Origin: Streptomyces sindenensis
GTDB taxonomy: Bacteria > Actinomycetota > Actinomycetes > Streptomycetales > Streptomycetaceae
Direction of reading: 5' to 3'
Assembly (NCBI RefSeq): GCF_014649035.1
Contig: NZ_BMSG01000044.1
Coordinates: forward strand, 1-51,627
DNA: 51,627 nt
In this document: positions 1-6,660 of the stretch, one piece after another
Position numbering within the stretch: position 1 is the stretch's first letter
Layout: each line of letters opens with the position of its first letter
The notes under the pieces: generated by a model
Seen by the model: only the letters and a program-made list of their open reading frames with translations
Databases searched by the model: none
What the model was told of the DNA's origin: nothing
Position numbers and translations under genes: made by a program

Positions 1-865
1 AGCCGAGGGCGGCGACGGCCGCGCCGACGCGTACGACGGGGACGAGCCAGCCGGCGTCGGCCGCCCGGGCGGCGTCCGTGAGTGGGGCGGTGGCGGAGGC
101 GAGCCCGCCGGGCCCGAGGACGAGGAGGACGGAGACGGCGACGAGGGCGTAGACGACGAGGGTGATGCCGAGGGCGATCGGGATGGCGCGAGGAATGGTG
201 CGGGCCGGGTCGCGGGCCTCCTCGCCGAGGGTCGCGATGCGGGCGTAACCGGCGAACGCGAAGAACAGCAGCCCGGCCGCCTGCAGCACACCGGTGGCCG
301 TGGCGTCCGCACCGATCCCCAGGCGGGCCGCGTCCACCCCGTCGGACGTCAGGGAGGCGGTCGCGACGGCGGCGAGCACCGCCAGGACGACCGCCACGAT
401 GCCGCGCGTGAGCAGGACGGACTTCTGGATGCCCGCGTAGTTGACGGCGGTCAGGGCCACCACGGCGGCCACCGCGATCGCGTGCGCCTGGCCCGGCCAG
501 ACGTAGGAGCCGACGGTCAACGCCATCGCCGCGCAGGAGGCGGTCTTGCCCACGACGAACGCCCACCCGGCCAGGTAGCCCCAGAAGGGGCCGAGCCGTT
601 CGCGCCCGTAGGCGTAGGTGCCGCCCGAGGCCGGGTAGAGGGCGGCGAGCCGGGCGGAGGAGGTGGCGTTGCAGTACGCCACGACGGCGGCCAGGGCGAG
701 GCCGAGCAGCAGGCCGGAGCCGGCGGCACGGGCGGCCGGGGCCAGCGAGGCGAAGATGCCGGCGCCGATCATCGACCCCAGCCCGATCATCACCGCGTCC
801 GGCACGCCAAGGCGCCGCCGGAGTTCGTCCGGGAGCCCGACTGCGGGCGGAGGCATGCTGCTCAC
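1..865 (-). CDS. APC-family amino acid permease (3' end beyond the window)
   Basis: Integral membrane amino-acid/cation symporter of the APC superfamily; the substrate cannot be told. Reading the complement from a GTG at 865 (AAGGAGAG ribosome site 6 bases upstream) gives a long uninterrupted frame running off the window. The N-terminus carries the family signature GLGSMIGAGIF at about residues 26-36, and is followed by a series of hydrophobic segments rich in Ala/Leu/Val, with the loop YPASGGTYAYGRERLGP typical of helix 3 in these carriers. About 288 residues are visible, roughly the first six or seven membrane helices of an expected twelve. The leader contains a perfect 9-base inverted repeat (887-914). 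No functional link to the neighbouring arsenic genes is apparent; it may simply flank the island. Confidence 0.85.
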   Translation of the reverse strand, partial: MSSMPPPAVGLPDELRRRLGVPDAVMIGLGSMIGAGIFASLAPAARAAGSGLLLGLALAAVVAYCNATSSARLAALYPASGGTYAYGRERLGPFWGYLAGWAFVVGKTASCAAMALTVGSYVWPGQAHAIAVAAVVALTAVNYAGIQKSVLLTRGIVAVVLAVLAAVATASLTSDGVDAARLGIGADATATGVLQAAGLLFFAFAGYARIATLGEEARDPARTIPRAIPIALGITLVVYALVAVSVLLVLGPGGLASATAPLTDAARAADAGWLVPVVRVGAAVAALG

Positions 866-886
866 GGCGTTCTCTCCTTGCCGAAT

Positions 887-914
887 GCGCACCGCGGGCA
901 GTTCGGCGGTGCGC
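887..914 (-). promoter_or_regulatory. Inverted repeat in the permease leader
   Basis: GCGCACCGC at 887-895 and GCGGTGCGC at 906-914 form a perfect 9-bp stem with a 10-base loop, ending about seven bases before the permease ribosome site. It could be a repressor site or an RNA hairpin that influences initiation; nothing distinguishes the two. Confidence 0.35.
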
Positions 915-1048
915 GGGCACGATAGGCGATCGACCTGAACAGCACGCGGCTTGCCCCGCCTGTGGGCCGGGGTGCTGGTGTCGAGCGGGTCGCGCCTGGG
1001 CCTTCTTCGGTCAGCAGTTGGACCAGCTCGTCGGAGCGCCCCGGTTGG

Positions 1049-2451
1049 TCACGAGCTGCAGCAGCCGCCTGCTGGAGCCTCTTCGGCAGTTGCGCCGACC
1101 GTGGCGGGGGTGCCGAGCTGGGCGAGAGGCGGGGTGGTCGCGCAGCAGCCTTCGCTGTCCGTTTCCCTGGTGTCGGAGGTGTCGAAAAGGCCGGCTCCGC
1201 CGCAGACTCCGGTCTCGGGGAGGGTGAGTTCGACGCGGTCGGCGGAGGCGAGGTCGCCGGCGATCGCGGCGGCTACCGAGCGGACCTGCTCGTAGCCGGT
1301 CATCGCGAGGAACGTCGGGGCGCGGCCGTAGGACTTCATACCGACCAGGTATACGCCGGGTTCGGGGTGGGAGAGCTCGCGGTGGCCGTGGGGGTAGACG
1401 GTGCCGCAGGAGTGCTGGTTGGGGTCGATCAGTGGCGCGAGCTCGGCCGGGGCCTGGAGGCGCTCGTCGAGGTCCAGGCGCAGTTCGTTAAGGAAGGACA
1501 GGTCGGGGCGGAAGCCGGTCAGCACGATCAGCTCGTCGACGGAGTCCAGGCGGCGGCCGTCCTCGCCGACGAGGGTCAGGCGGCCGTCGGTGTCGCGTTC
1601 GACCGTTCGGTGCGGAAGCCGGTCACGGCGTCGGCGTGGCCCTCGTCGACTGCGGCCTTCGCTGCGAGGCCCAGGGCGCCGCGGGCGGGGAGCTGGTCGG
1701 CTTCGCCGCCGCCGAAGGTGGAGCCGGAGATGCCCCGGCGCAGGATCCAGACGCCCTTGGTGCCTGTGCCGTCCTTGGACTTGGCGAGGTCGGCGAGGTA
1801 GGCGAGGGCGGTGAACGCGGAGGCGCCGGATCCGATCACGGCGGTGCGCCTGCCTGCGTAGCGGGCGCGGGTGGCGGGGTTCTTGAGGTTCGGGACGCGG
1901 TAGGTGATCCGGTCGCTGGCCGCGTGTTCCCCGAGGGCGGCCAGGCCGCTGCCGCCGGCCGGGCTGGGTGTGGCCCATGTGCCGGAGGCGTCGATGACCG
2001 AGTGGGCGAAGATGCGTTCCTCGCGGCCGTCGGCGTGGGTGAGGTGCACGACGAAGGGCTGCTGCTCGCGGTCGGCGTCGACGATGCGGTCGCGGCCGGT
2101 ACGCGAGACGCCGGTGACCGTGGTGCCGAGGCGGACCCGGTGGCCGAGGGTGTCGGCGAGCGGCTGGAGGTACTGCTCGGCCCAGTCGCCGCCGGAGGGA
2201 TAGGTGTCAGGGTCGGGGCGGGTCCAGCCGGTGGAAGCGAGGAGCTTCTCGGCAACCGGGTCGATGACCTCGCCCCAGGTGGAGAACAGTCGCACGTGAG
2301 CCCACTCGCGCACTGCGGCGCCGGCCTGCCGGCCGGCTTCCAGAACGAGGGGTTCGATGCCCTGGTCGAGCAGGTGGGCGGCGGCGGCCAGGCCGGAGGG
2401 GCCTGCTCCGATCACGGCGACGGGCAGCTCGGGGGTGGCGGGCACGTTCAC
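1049..2451 (-). pseudogene. arsO: ArsO-like FAD/NAD(P)H flavoprotein monooxygenase, single-base frameshift
   Basis: Flavoprotein monooxygenase-like protein of the kind found in actinobacterial ars clusters (ArsO type). GTG start at 2451 has GGAG just upstream. The first frame (to about 1606) shows AVIGAGPSGLAAAAHLL (FAD Rossmann motif, about residues 11-27), an ASGTW motif typical of flavin monooxygenases, and a second Rossmann motif AVIGSGASAF. At about 1605 one base is missing: the frame stops at 1576, while the adjacent frame continues seamlessly with VERDTDGRLTLVGEDGRRLD, LTGFRPD and a Cys-rich tail (VCGG, EGCC, GGCCSS) to the stop at 1049. Total span is 1403 bases, not a multiple of three. 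Thiol pairs near the C-terminus suggest binding of arsenite-like metalloids (inference). Either a recent inactivating deletion or a sequencing error. It faces away from the arsR1 unit across a shared operator region. Confidence 0.75.
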
Positions 2452-2469
2452 GGTGGCTCCTTGCGTGGT

Positions 2470-2543
2470 TCGACATCTGTCGATGGCTTGCGCGGCCCAG
2501 CGTCGCACCTGTATTGATGGGTGTCAACATAGACATCTATCGA
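2470..2543. promoter_or_regulatory. ArsR-type operators between divergent flavoprotein genes
   Basis: Two related sites lie in the divergent region: TCGACATCTGTCGA (2470-2483, arms TCGACA/TGTCGA) and ATAGACATCTATCGA (2529-2543, with a palindromic ATAGA-ca-TCTAT core). GACATCTGTCGA and GACATCTATCGA differ at one base. The second site is preceded by GTGTCAACATAG (2521-2532), which recurs exactly at 2942-2953 in front of arsR1. Form and location fit binding by an ArsR repressor; which of the two ArsR proteins binds is unknown. Confidence 0.6.
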
Positions 2544-2552
2544 ATTCGTCGG

Positions 2553-2880
2553 ATGGTTCACGGAGCACATCAACGCGCCGTCATCGGTGGCGGCCAGTCC
2601 GGACTCGCCACCGCCCGCGCGCTGCTGGGTCGCGGGCTGCGGCCGATGGTGGTGGAGGCGTCCGACCGTGCGGCCGGATCGGGGCGGCGCTCCTACGACA
2701 GCCTCACGCTGTTCTCGCCGGCCCGGTGCAACTCCCTGCCCTCTATGCCGGTCCCGGCGCCGACCGGGACCGCTGCCCGCATCGCGACGAGGCCGTCGCC
2801 TACCTCACCGGCTGTGCCGACCGTCTGGACGCCGGCATCTGCGTCGCTGCACGGTGTCGGCCGGGAGGCGGAGCAGATCG
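2553..2880 (+). pseudogene. Flavin monooxygenase relic fused in frame upstream of arsR1
   Basis: The frame opening at ATG 2553 begins AVIGGGQSGLATARALL (FAD Rossmann motif), continues EASDRAAGS and YDSLTLFSPARCNSLPSMP, a stretch typical of FMO-like oxidoreductases, then loses meaning. In the adjacent frame DRCPHRDEAVAYLTGCADRLD resumes the family pattern, so at least one frameshift separates the two pieces. The sequence ends after about 110 residues; the remaining two-thirds of a normal enzyme is absent. The reading frame happens to stay open into arsR1, which could mislead an automatic caller into a 272-residue fusion; arsR1 has its own start at 2958. Second of three flavoprotein fragments in this island. 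Confidence 0.65.
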
Positions 2881-2941
2881 CCCGGCGCGTGGCCGCCCGG
2901 CTCGTGTGCCGATGGCGACCCTCCCCAGGCTGGTTCGACGT

Positions 2942-2963
2942 GTGTCAACATAGGCTTATGTCG
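2942..2963. promoter_or_regulatory. Operator overlapping the arsR1 start codon
   Basis: GTGTCAACATAGGCTTATGTCG contains the inverted repeat ACATA (2948-2952) / TATGT (2957-2961). The ATG of arsR1 at 2958-2960 lies inside the right arm, so repressor binding would cover the initiation site. The left part repeats the 12-mer found at 2521. Confidence 0.6.
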
Positions 2964-3332
2964 AATGTGCAGGAGCTGCCGCTCCTCGACCCCACGGGTG
3001 GCCAGGGTGTGGTGCCGTGCTGCCCGCCGCTGACCGAGCGCCCCATGAGTGCCACGGAGGCCGAAACCGCTGCGCGGATGTTCAAGGCGCTCGGTGACCC
3101 GGTGCGGCTGCGGCTCTTCTCCGCCGTCGCCTCGCACGAGGGCGGGGAGGCGTGCGTGTGCGACATCTCCGACGTCGGCGTCTCCCAGCCCACCGTCTCC
3201 CACCACCTGAAGAAGCTCAAGGAGGCCGGTCTGCTCACCTCCGAGCGGCGCGGCACCTGGGTGTACTACCGGGTCGAGCCATCGGTGCTCGCGGCGATGG
3301 GCCAGTTGCTGGCCATGCCGGCCGCGGCCTGA
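2958..3332 (+). CDS. arsR: ArsR-family metalloregulator 1
   Basis: Winged-helix ArsR/SmtB repressor, 124 residues, expected to leave DNA when it binds As(III)/Sb(III). The start at 2958 is chosen because homology begins with MSNVQELPLLDP and the upstream frame belongs to a flavoprotein relic. Visible features: MFKALGDPVRLRLFSAV (start of the fold), the metal-binding motif EACVCDISDVG (Cys-Val-Cys as in the classical ELCVCDL arsenic site), the recognition helix SQPTVSHHLKKLKEAGLL, and the wing ERRGTWVYYRVEP. An additional Cys pair (VVPCCPP) lies near residue 22. It is followed after 27 bases by arsN in the same direction, so probably co-transcribed. An operator overlaps its start codon. Confidence 0.9.
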   Translation: MSNVQELPLLDPTGGQGVVPCCPPLTERPMSATEAETAARMFKALGDPVRLRLFSAVASHEGGEACVCDISDVGVSQPTVSHHLKKLKEAGLLTSERRGTWVYYRVEPSVLAAMGQLLAMPAAA

Positions 3333-3359
3333 CAGTCGTACGGAAAGGGGGCGGGCGCA

Positions 3360-3866
3360 ATGAGCGGGGTACTGAGTGCCGTGGCCGTGCCACTGGCGGC
3401 GGAGCACGCCGAGCAGGTGCTGGCGATCTACCAGGCGGGTGTCGACGAAGGGAACGCCACCTTCGAGACCACCGCCCCGGCGTGGGAAGCGTTCGACGCG
3501 GCGAAGCTGCCCGAGCACCGCTTCGCCGCCGTCGAGGGGAACGGGAAGGTGCTGGGGTGGGTTGCGGCGAGCCGGGTTTCCGACCGCTGCTCGTACGCGG
3601 GGGTGGTCGAGCACTCCGTCTACGTCCATCCGGCGGCTCGCGGTCGCGGGATCGCTTCCACCCTGCTCAGGGCGCTGATCGAATCGACCGAGCGGGCCGG
3701 TATCTGGACCGTCCAGTCCGGGATCTTCCCCGAGAACGCCGCCAGCCTCGCCGTGCATGAGCGGGCCGGCTTCCGGGTCATCGGCACGCGGGAGCGGATC
3801 GGGCGCCATCACGGCGTCTGGCGCGATGTCGTCCTTGTCGAGCGCCGCAGCCCGGCCATCACTTGA
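3360..3866 (+). CDS. arsN: ArsN-type GNAT N-acetyltransferase
   Basis: GNAT-fold acetyltransferase, 168 residues, of the phosphinothricin/arsinothricin N-acetyltransferase group. It would transfer acetyl from acetyl-CoA to the alpha-amino group of an amino-acid analogue in the cytoplasm. Visible: IYQAGVDEGNATFET near the N-terminus (the PAT-like IYNxxV...ATFET pattern), HSVYVHPAARGRGIASTLL (CoA pyrophosphate loop, about residues 84-102), IFPENAASLAVHERAGFRVIG, and GRHHGVWRDVVLVER, the C-terminal signature of PAT enzymes. ATG at 3360 follows AAAGGGGGCG. Placement 27 bases after arsR1 argues for an arsenic role; ArsN1 enzymes are known to detoxify the organoarsenical antibiotic arsinothricin. 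Phosphinothricin or methionine sulfoximine are alternative substrates. Confidence 0.8.
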   Translation: MSGVLSAVAVPLAAEHAEQVLAIYQAGVDEGNATFETTAPAWEAFDAAKLPEHRFAAVEGNGKVLGWVAASRVSDRCSYAGVVEHSVYVHPAARGRGIASTLLRALIESTERAGIWTVQSGIFPENAASLAVHERAGFRVIGTRERIGRHHGVWRDVVLVERRSPAIT

Positions 3867-4269
3867 GCGTCAGCTCGACTGTAAGGTCTTATGTGCGGCA
3901 TCGCGGGCAGGGCGACCGACGCCGATGAGTGTGGCTGACGCCGGGCCGGTCCGGTCCCTGAGCCGAGCCGCTCCAGTATCCGATCGGCTGAGTGGCCAGC
4001 ATGTCATCGGTGGCGGCAGGGTTCGCCGGTGCCTGGTCAGCGGTCGTAGCCATCAGCGATTCCGTGATCGCGACGCTACATTTTCCCCGGAGCGCTGAAC
4101 CACCGGAATGGACTATTCACTGCAACTCGTCCTGGGTGTGAGCCGGAACGCCGACCACCGTCATCCTCAGGGCCGCCGCGGCCTCACGACATCCGACCCG
4201 GCCCGACGCGGCGACTGCTGACGACCGCTCGCCCCCCGCGGCCAGCTGGTCGATTCACGAAACCGCACT
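3867..4269. other. Gene-free spacer in the arsenic island
   Basis: About 400 bases between arsN and the flavoprotein relic. Only short, compositionally unconvincing frames are present; no recognisable domain, RNA or strong hairpin was seen. Confidence 0.5.
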
Positions 4270-4532
4270 GGATTATTAGGACGTCGGGAAGGAAGGGCGC
4301 GTCCAGTTGCTCGTGGCGCTGATGACCGCACGGGCTCGCCAGGTGCCCGCGTCGGCCTTGACCCGGAGCGTCGCGGCGCACGGCGCCCGCGCGGGCGCCG
4401 TGCAGGATGGTCAGGTGCGTAGCGCTTCTCGTAGTCGGCGAGGTAGTCGAGGCCGCGTCAGCGCAGGTGGTAGCCGGCGGCAAGCCCTGCCTGGCCGCCG
4501 CCGACCACCACCACGTCCGTGTGCTGGGTCAC
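4270..4532 (-). pseudogene. arsO: ArsO-like flavin monooxygenase relic downstream of acr3
   Basis: Starts with GTG at 4532, overlapping the acr3 stop as GTGA, and reads VTQHTDVVVVGGGQAGLAAGYHLR, a normal FAD-binding N-terminus, then a stop. Immediately after come DYLADYEKRY and, in a shifted frame, TWRARAVISATSNWTRP, both characteristic of flavin monooxygenases (TGTW-R-P region) but normally separated by long stretches. The gene is therefore collapsed by internal deletion and frameshifts and lacks its C-terminal half. Position directly after arsB copies the arsR-arsB-arsO order known from Streptomyces arsenic clusters such as plasmid pHZ227, so this was probably the original arsO. Confidence 0.7.
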
Positions 4533-5644
4533 GGGGCGGTCGTCACCGTGCCCGGGGAGAACTTCCGTCGCCAGGCGAGCGCGACGTAGACCAGGCCGAT
4601 CAGGACCGGGACTTCGATGAGCGGTCCGACGACGCCGGACAGGGCCTGGCCGGAGGTGACGCCGAAGGTGGCGATGGCGACCGCGATGGCCAGCTCGAAG
4701 TTGTTGCCCGCCGCGGTGAACGCCAGGGTCGTGGTGCGGTCGTAGGCCAGGCCCAGGCCCTTGCCGAGGAGGAACGTGCCGAAGAACATGACCGCGAAGT
4801 ACACCAGCAGCGGCAGCGCGATCCGGGCCACGTCCAGCGGCTGCGAGGTGATGGTCTTGCCCTGGAGGGCGAAGAGGATGACGATCGTGAACAGCAGCCC
4901 GTACAGGGCCCACGGGCCGATCATCGGCAGGAACTTCGCCTCGTAGTCCTCGCGGCCCATCTTCTGCTCGCCGATGCGGCGGGTCAGGAAGCCGGCCAGC
5001 AGCGGGATGCCGAGGAAGATGATCACGTTCAGTGCGATGTGCCAGACGGACACGTCCAGGCCCTGGCCGTCGCCGAGGTTCATCCACCGGGGCAGCAGGT
5101 CGAGGTAGAACCAGCCGAGCAGGCCGAACGCGATCACCTGGAAGACGGAGTTCAGGGCGACCAGGACGGCGGCGGCCTCACGGTCGCCGCAGGCGAGGTC
5201 GTTCCAGATGATGACCATGGCGATGCACCGGGCGAGACCGACGATGATCAGACCGGTGCGGTACTCGGGCAGATCCGGCAGGAAGATCCACGCCAGGGCG
5301 AACATCACCGCCGGGCCGACGATCCAGTTGATGACCAGCGAGGAGACCAGGAGCTTGCGGTCGCTGGTCACGCGGTCGAGCCGGTCGTAGCGGACCTTCG
5401 CCAGGACCGGGTACATCATCGCGAGCAGGCCGAGGGAGATCGGCAGGGAGATCCCGCCGATCTCGATCTTCGCGAGCGCGTCGTTCATCCCCGGGATCAG
5501 GCGGCCCAGGCCCAGACCGACGGCCATGGCGAGCAGAATCCACACCGCGAGGCAGCGGTCGAGGGTTGAAAGCTTCCTTACGATCGAGTCGCCGCCCCCA
5601 CCGCCCTTCGGAGCGGAGGCGGTGGTGGGCTCGGTGGCGGTCAC
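4529..5644 (-). CDS. arsB: Acr3-type arsenite efflux permease
   Basis: Integral membrane As(III) exporter of the ACR3 (BART superfamily) type, 371 residues, about ten membrane segments. GTG at 5644 overlaps the arsR2 stop (GTGA), implying translational coupling; a longer upstream frame is rejected because homology starts at VTATEPTT. Visible: LSTLDRCLAVWILLAMAVGL at the first helix, ISLPISLGLLAMMYPVLAKV, then GLARCIAMVIIWNDLACGD, which holds the conserved cysteine essential for As(III) transport in Acr3 proteins, and LAFTAAGNNFELAIAVAIATFG, the conserved helix-break signature near the C-terminus. It pumps out arsenite taken up directly or produced by ArsC. It was once followed by an arsO gene, now a relic. 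Confidence 0.93.
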   Translation of the reverse strand: MTATEPTTASAPKGGGGGDSIVRKLSTLDRCLAVWILLAMAVGLGLGRLIPGMNDALAKIEIGGISLPISLGLLAMMYPVLAKVRYDRLDRVTSDRKLLVSSLVINWIVGPAVMFALAWIFLPDLPEYRTGLIIVGLARCIAMVIIWNDLACGDREAAAVLVALNSVFQVIAFGLLGWFYLDLLPRWMNLGDGQGLDVSVWHIALNVIIFLGIPLLAGFLTRRIGEQKMGREDYEAKFLPMIGPWALYGLLFTIVILFALQGKTITSQPLDVARIALPLLVYFAVMFFGTFLLGKGLGLAYDRTTTLAFTAAGNNFELAIAVAIATFGVTSGQALSGVVGPLIEVPVLIGLVYVALAWRRKFSPGTVTTAP

Positions 5645-5949
5645 GGGCAGGCCCTCTTGTTCTCGGCGGCGGTGCGGGCCGAGGCAGCGAGCTCGGCGAA
5701 CTGCTCGGACAGGCCGGCCAAGACCTCGGGCTTGAGCTTGTAGTAGGTGAAGCGGCCGCACGGCTCGGTCTCCACGATCCCGGCCTCGCGCAGCACCTTC
5801 ATGTGGTTGGACAGATTGGTCTGCTTGGCTCCGGTCTCCTCGACCAGGTGCGTCGTGCAGAGCGTTTCGCGCGCGAGCAGGGTCACGATCTTCAGGCGGA
5901 GCGGATCGCCCAGCACCCGGATCACATCAGGATCGACTGAAGTCAGCAT
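5641..5949 (-). CDS. arsR: ArsR-family metalloregulator 2
   Basis: Small winged-helix repressor, 102 residues, starting at ATG 5949 and overlapping acr3 by four bases. It reads VLGDPLRLKIVTLLARETLCTTHL, then ETGAKQTNLSNHMKVLREAGIV (recognition helix) and ETEPCGRFTYYKLKPE (wing). The classical ELCVCDL box is replaced by ETLCTTHL, and a second Cys sits in the wing (EPCG), so the As(III) site differs from arsR1 and probably uses cysteines placed elsewhere, as in other ArsR types with relocated sites (inference). Expected to repress its own arsR2-acr3 unit and perhaps divergent arsC; GCTGATAC direct repeats in the divergent region are candidate operators. Confidence 0.88.
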   Translation of the reverse strand: MLTSVDPDVIRVLGDPLRLKIVTLLARETLCTTHLVEETGAKQTNLSNHMKVLREAGIVETEPCGRFTYYKLKPEVLAGLSEQFAELAASARTAAENKRACP

Positions 5950-5951
5950 GC

Positions 5952-5983
5952 GCTGATACTCTCACATCACTATCTGCTGATAC
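5952..5983. promoter_or_regulatory. Direct-repeat operator between arsR2 and arsC
   Basis: GCTGATAC occurs at 5952-5959 and 5976-5983, exactly 24 bases apart, within the divergent promoter region. Spacing near two helical turns suits two repressor dimers on one face of the DNA. The first copy is two bases from the arsR2 start codon, so it would lie in the arsR2 leader. Confidence 0.5.
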
Positions 5984-6044
5984 CAGCAGGGGCTGAAGTC
6001 ATTGGCGGCTGGGTTCCGCCATGCGACGAGAGAGAGCGATCACC

Positions 6045-6467
6045 ATGGCCGACAAGCCGTCCGTCCTGTTCGTCTGCGTCCACAACGCCGGCCGCTCCCA
6101 GATGGCCGCCGCGTGGCTGACCCACCTGGCCGGCGACCGCGTCGAGGTCCGCTCCGCAGGCTCCAACCCCGGCGACCGGGTCAACCCGGCCGCCGTCGAG
6201 GCCATGGCCGAGGTCGGCATCGACATCTCCGCCGAGACGCCGAAGATCCTCACCGTCGACGCGGTCCGCGAGTCGGACGTCTGCATCACCATGGGCTGCG
6301 GCGACACCTGCCCCGTCTTCCCCGGCAAGCGCTACCTCGACTGGAAGCTGGAGGACCCGGCCGGCCAAGGCGTCGAGGCCGTCCGCCCGATCCGCGACGA
6401 GATCAAGACCCTGGTCGAGGGCCTGATCGCCGAGATCGCCCCGGCGAAGCCGGAGGTGACGGCGTGA
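6045..6467 (+). CDS. arsC: Arsenate reductase, LMW-phosphatase fold (thioredoxin-linked type)
   Basis: Cytoplasmic reductase converting arsenate to arsenite for export by Acr3; 140 residues. ATG 6045 is preferred over the upstream ATG 6021 because VLFVCVHNAGRSQMA must lie near the N-terminus and only unrelated residues precede. The P-loop CVHNAGRS (C11-X5-R17) is the nucleophile site of the low-molecular-weight tyrosine phosphatase fold. Additional cysteines at C80, C85 and C89 (VCITMGCGDTCPVFPG) supply the disulfide relay that is reset by thioredoxin. The RSAGS and KRYLDW segments match the family. It is translated divergently from arsR2, and the stop overlaps a thioredoxin-reductase relic (GTGA). 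Confidence 0.93.
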   Translation: MADKPSVLFVCVHNAGRSQMAAAWLTHLAGDRVEVRSAGSNPGDRVNPAAVEAMAEVGIDISAETPKILTVDAVRESDVCITMGCGDTCPVFPGKRYLDWKLEDPAGQGVEAVRPIRDEIKTLVEGLIAEIAPAKPEVTA

Positions 6468-6660
6468 GTGGGATACGCGACGTCGTCATCATCGGCTCCG
6501 GCCCCGCCGGATACTCCGCCGCGCTCTACGCCGCCCGAGCCCAGCGGCGGGCCCCTGCTTTCGGTTAGCGGCATCGTCATCGGTGGCTCCCTCACGACCA
6601 CCACCGAGGTCGAGAACTTCCCCGGTCTCCCCGACATGGTCTCCGCGACGGGTATGCCGA
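6464..6660 (+). pseudogene. arsT: Thioredoxin reductase (arsT) relic
   Basis: GTG at 6464 overlaps the arsC stop and begins SGIRDVVIIGSGPAGYSAAL, a textbook thioredoxin-reductase FAD motif, then ALYAARAQ. The frame ends at a TAG (6566-6568) after 34 codons. The next frame carries TTTTEVENFPGLPD, the conserved TrxB segment that normally follows some 25 residues later, showing a frameshift/small deletion. Beyond about 6660 no TrxB sequence is found, so the NADPH domain and redox-active CxxC are gone. The arsC-arsT order is the one described for Streptomyces arsenic operons. ArsC here must rely on a chromosomal thioredoxin system. Confidence 0.8.

Noticed and set aside
2514..3332. A single 272-residue fusion of a flavoprotein N-terminus to ArsR
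   Set aside because: The flavoprotein part is frameshifted and truncated, and ArsR has a proper start at 2958 with an operator over it.
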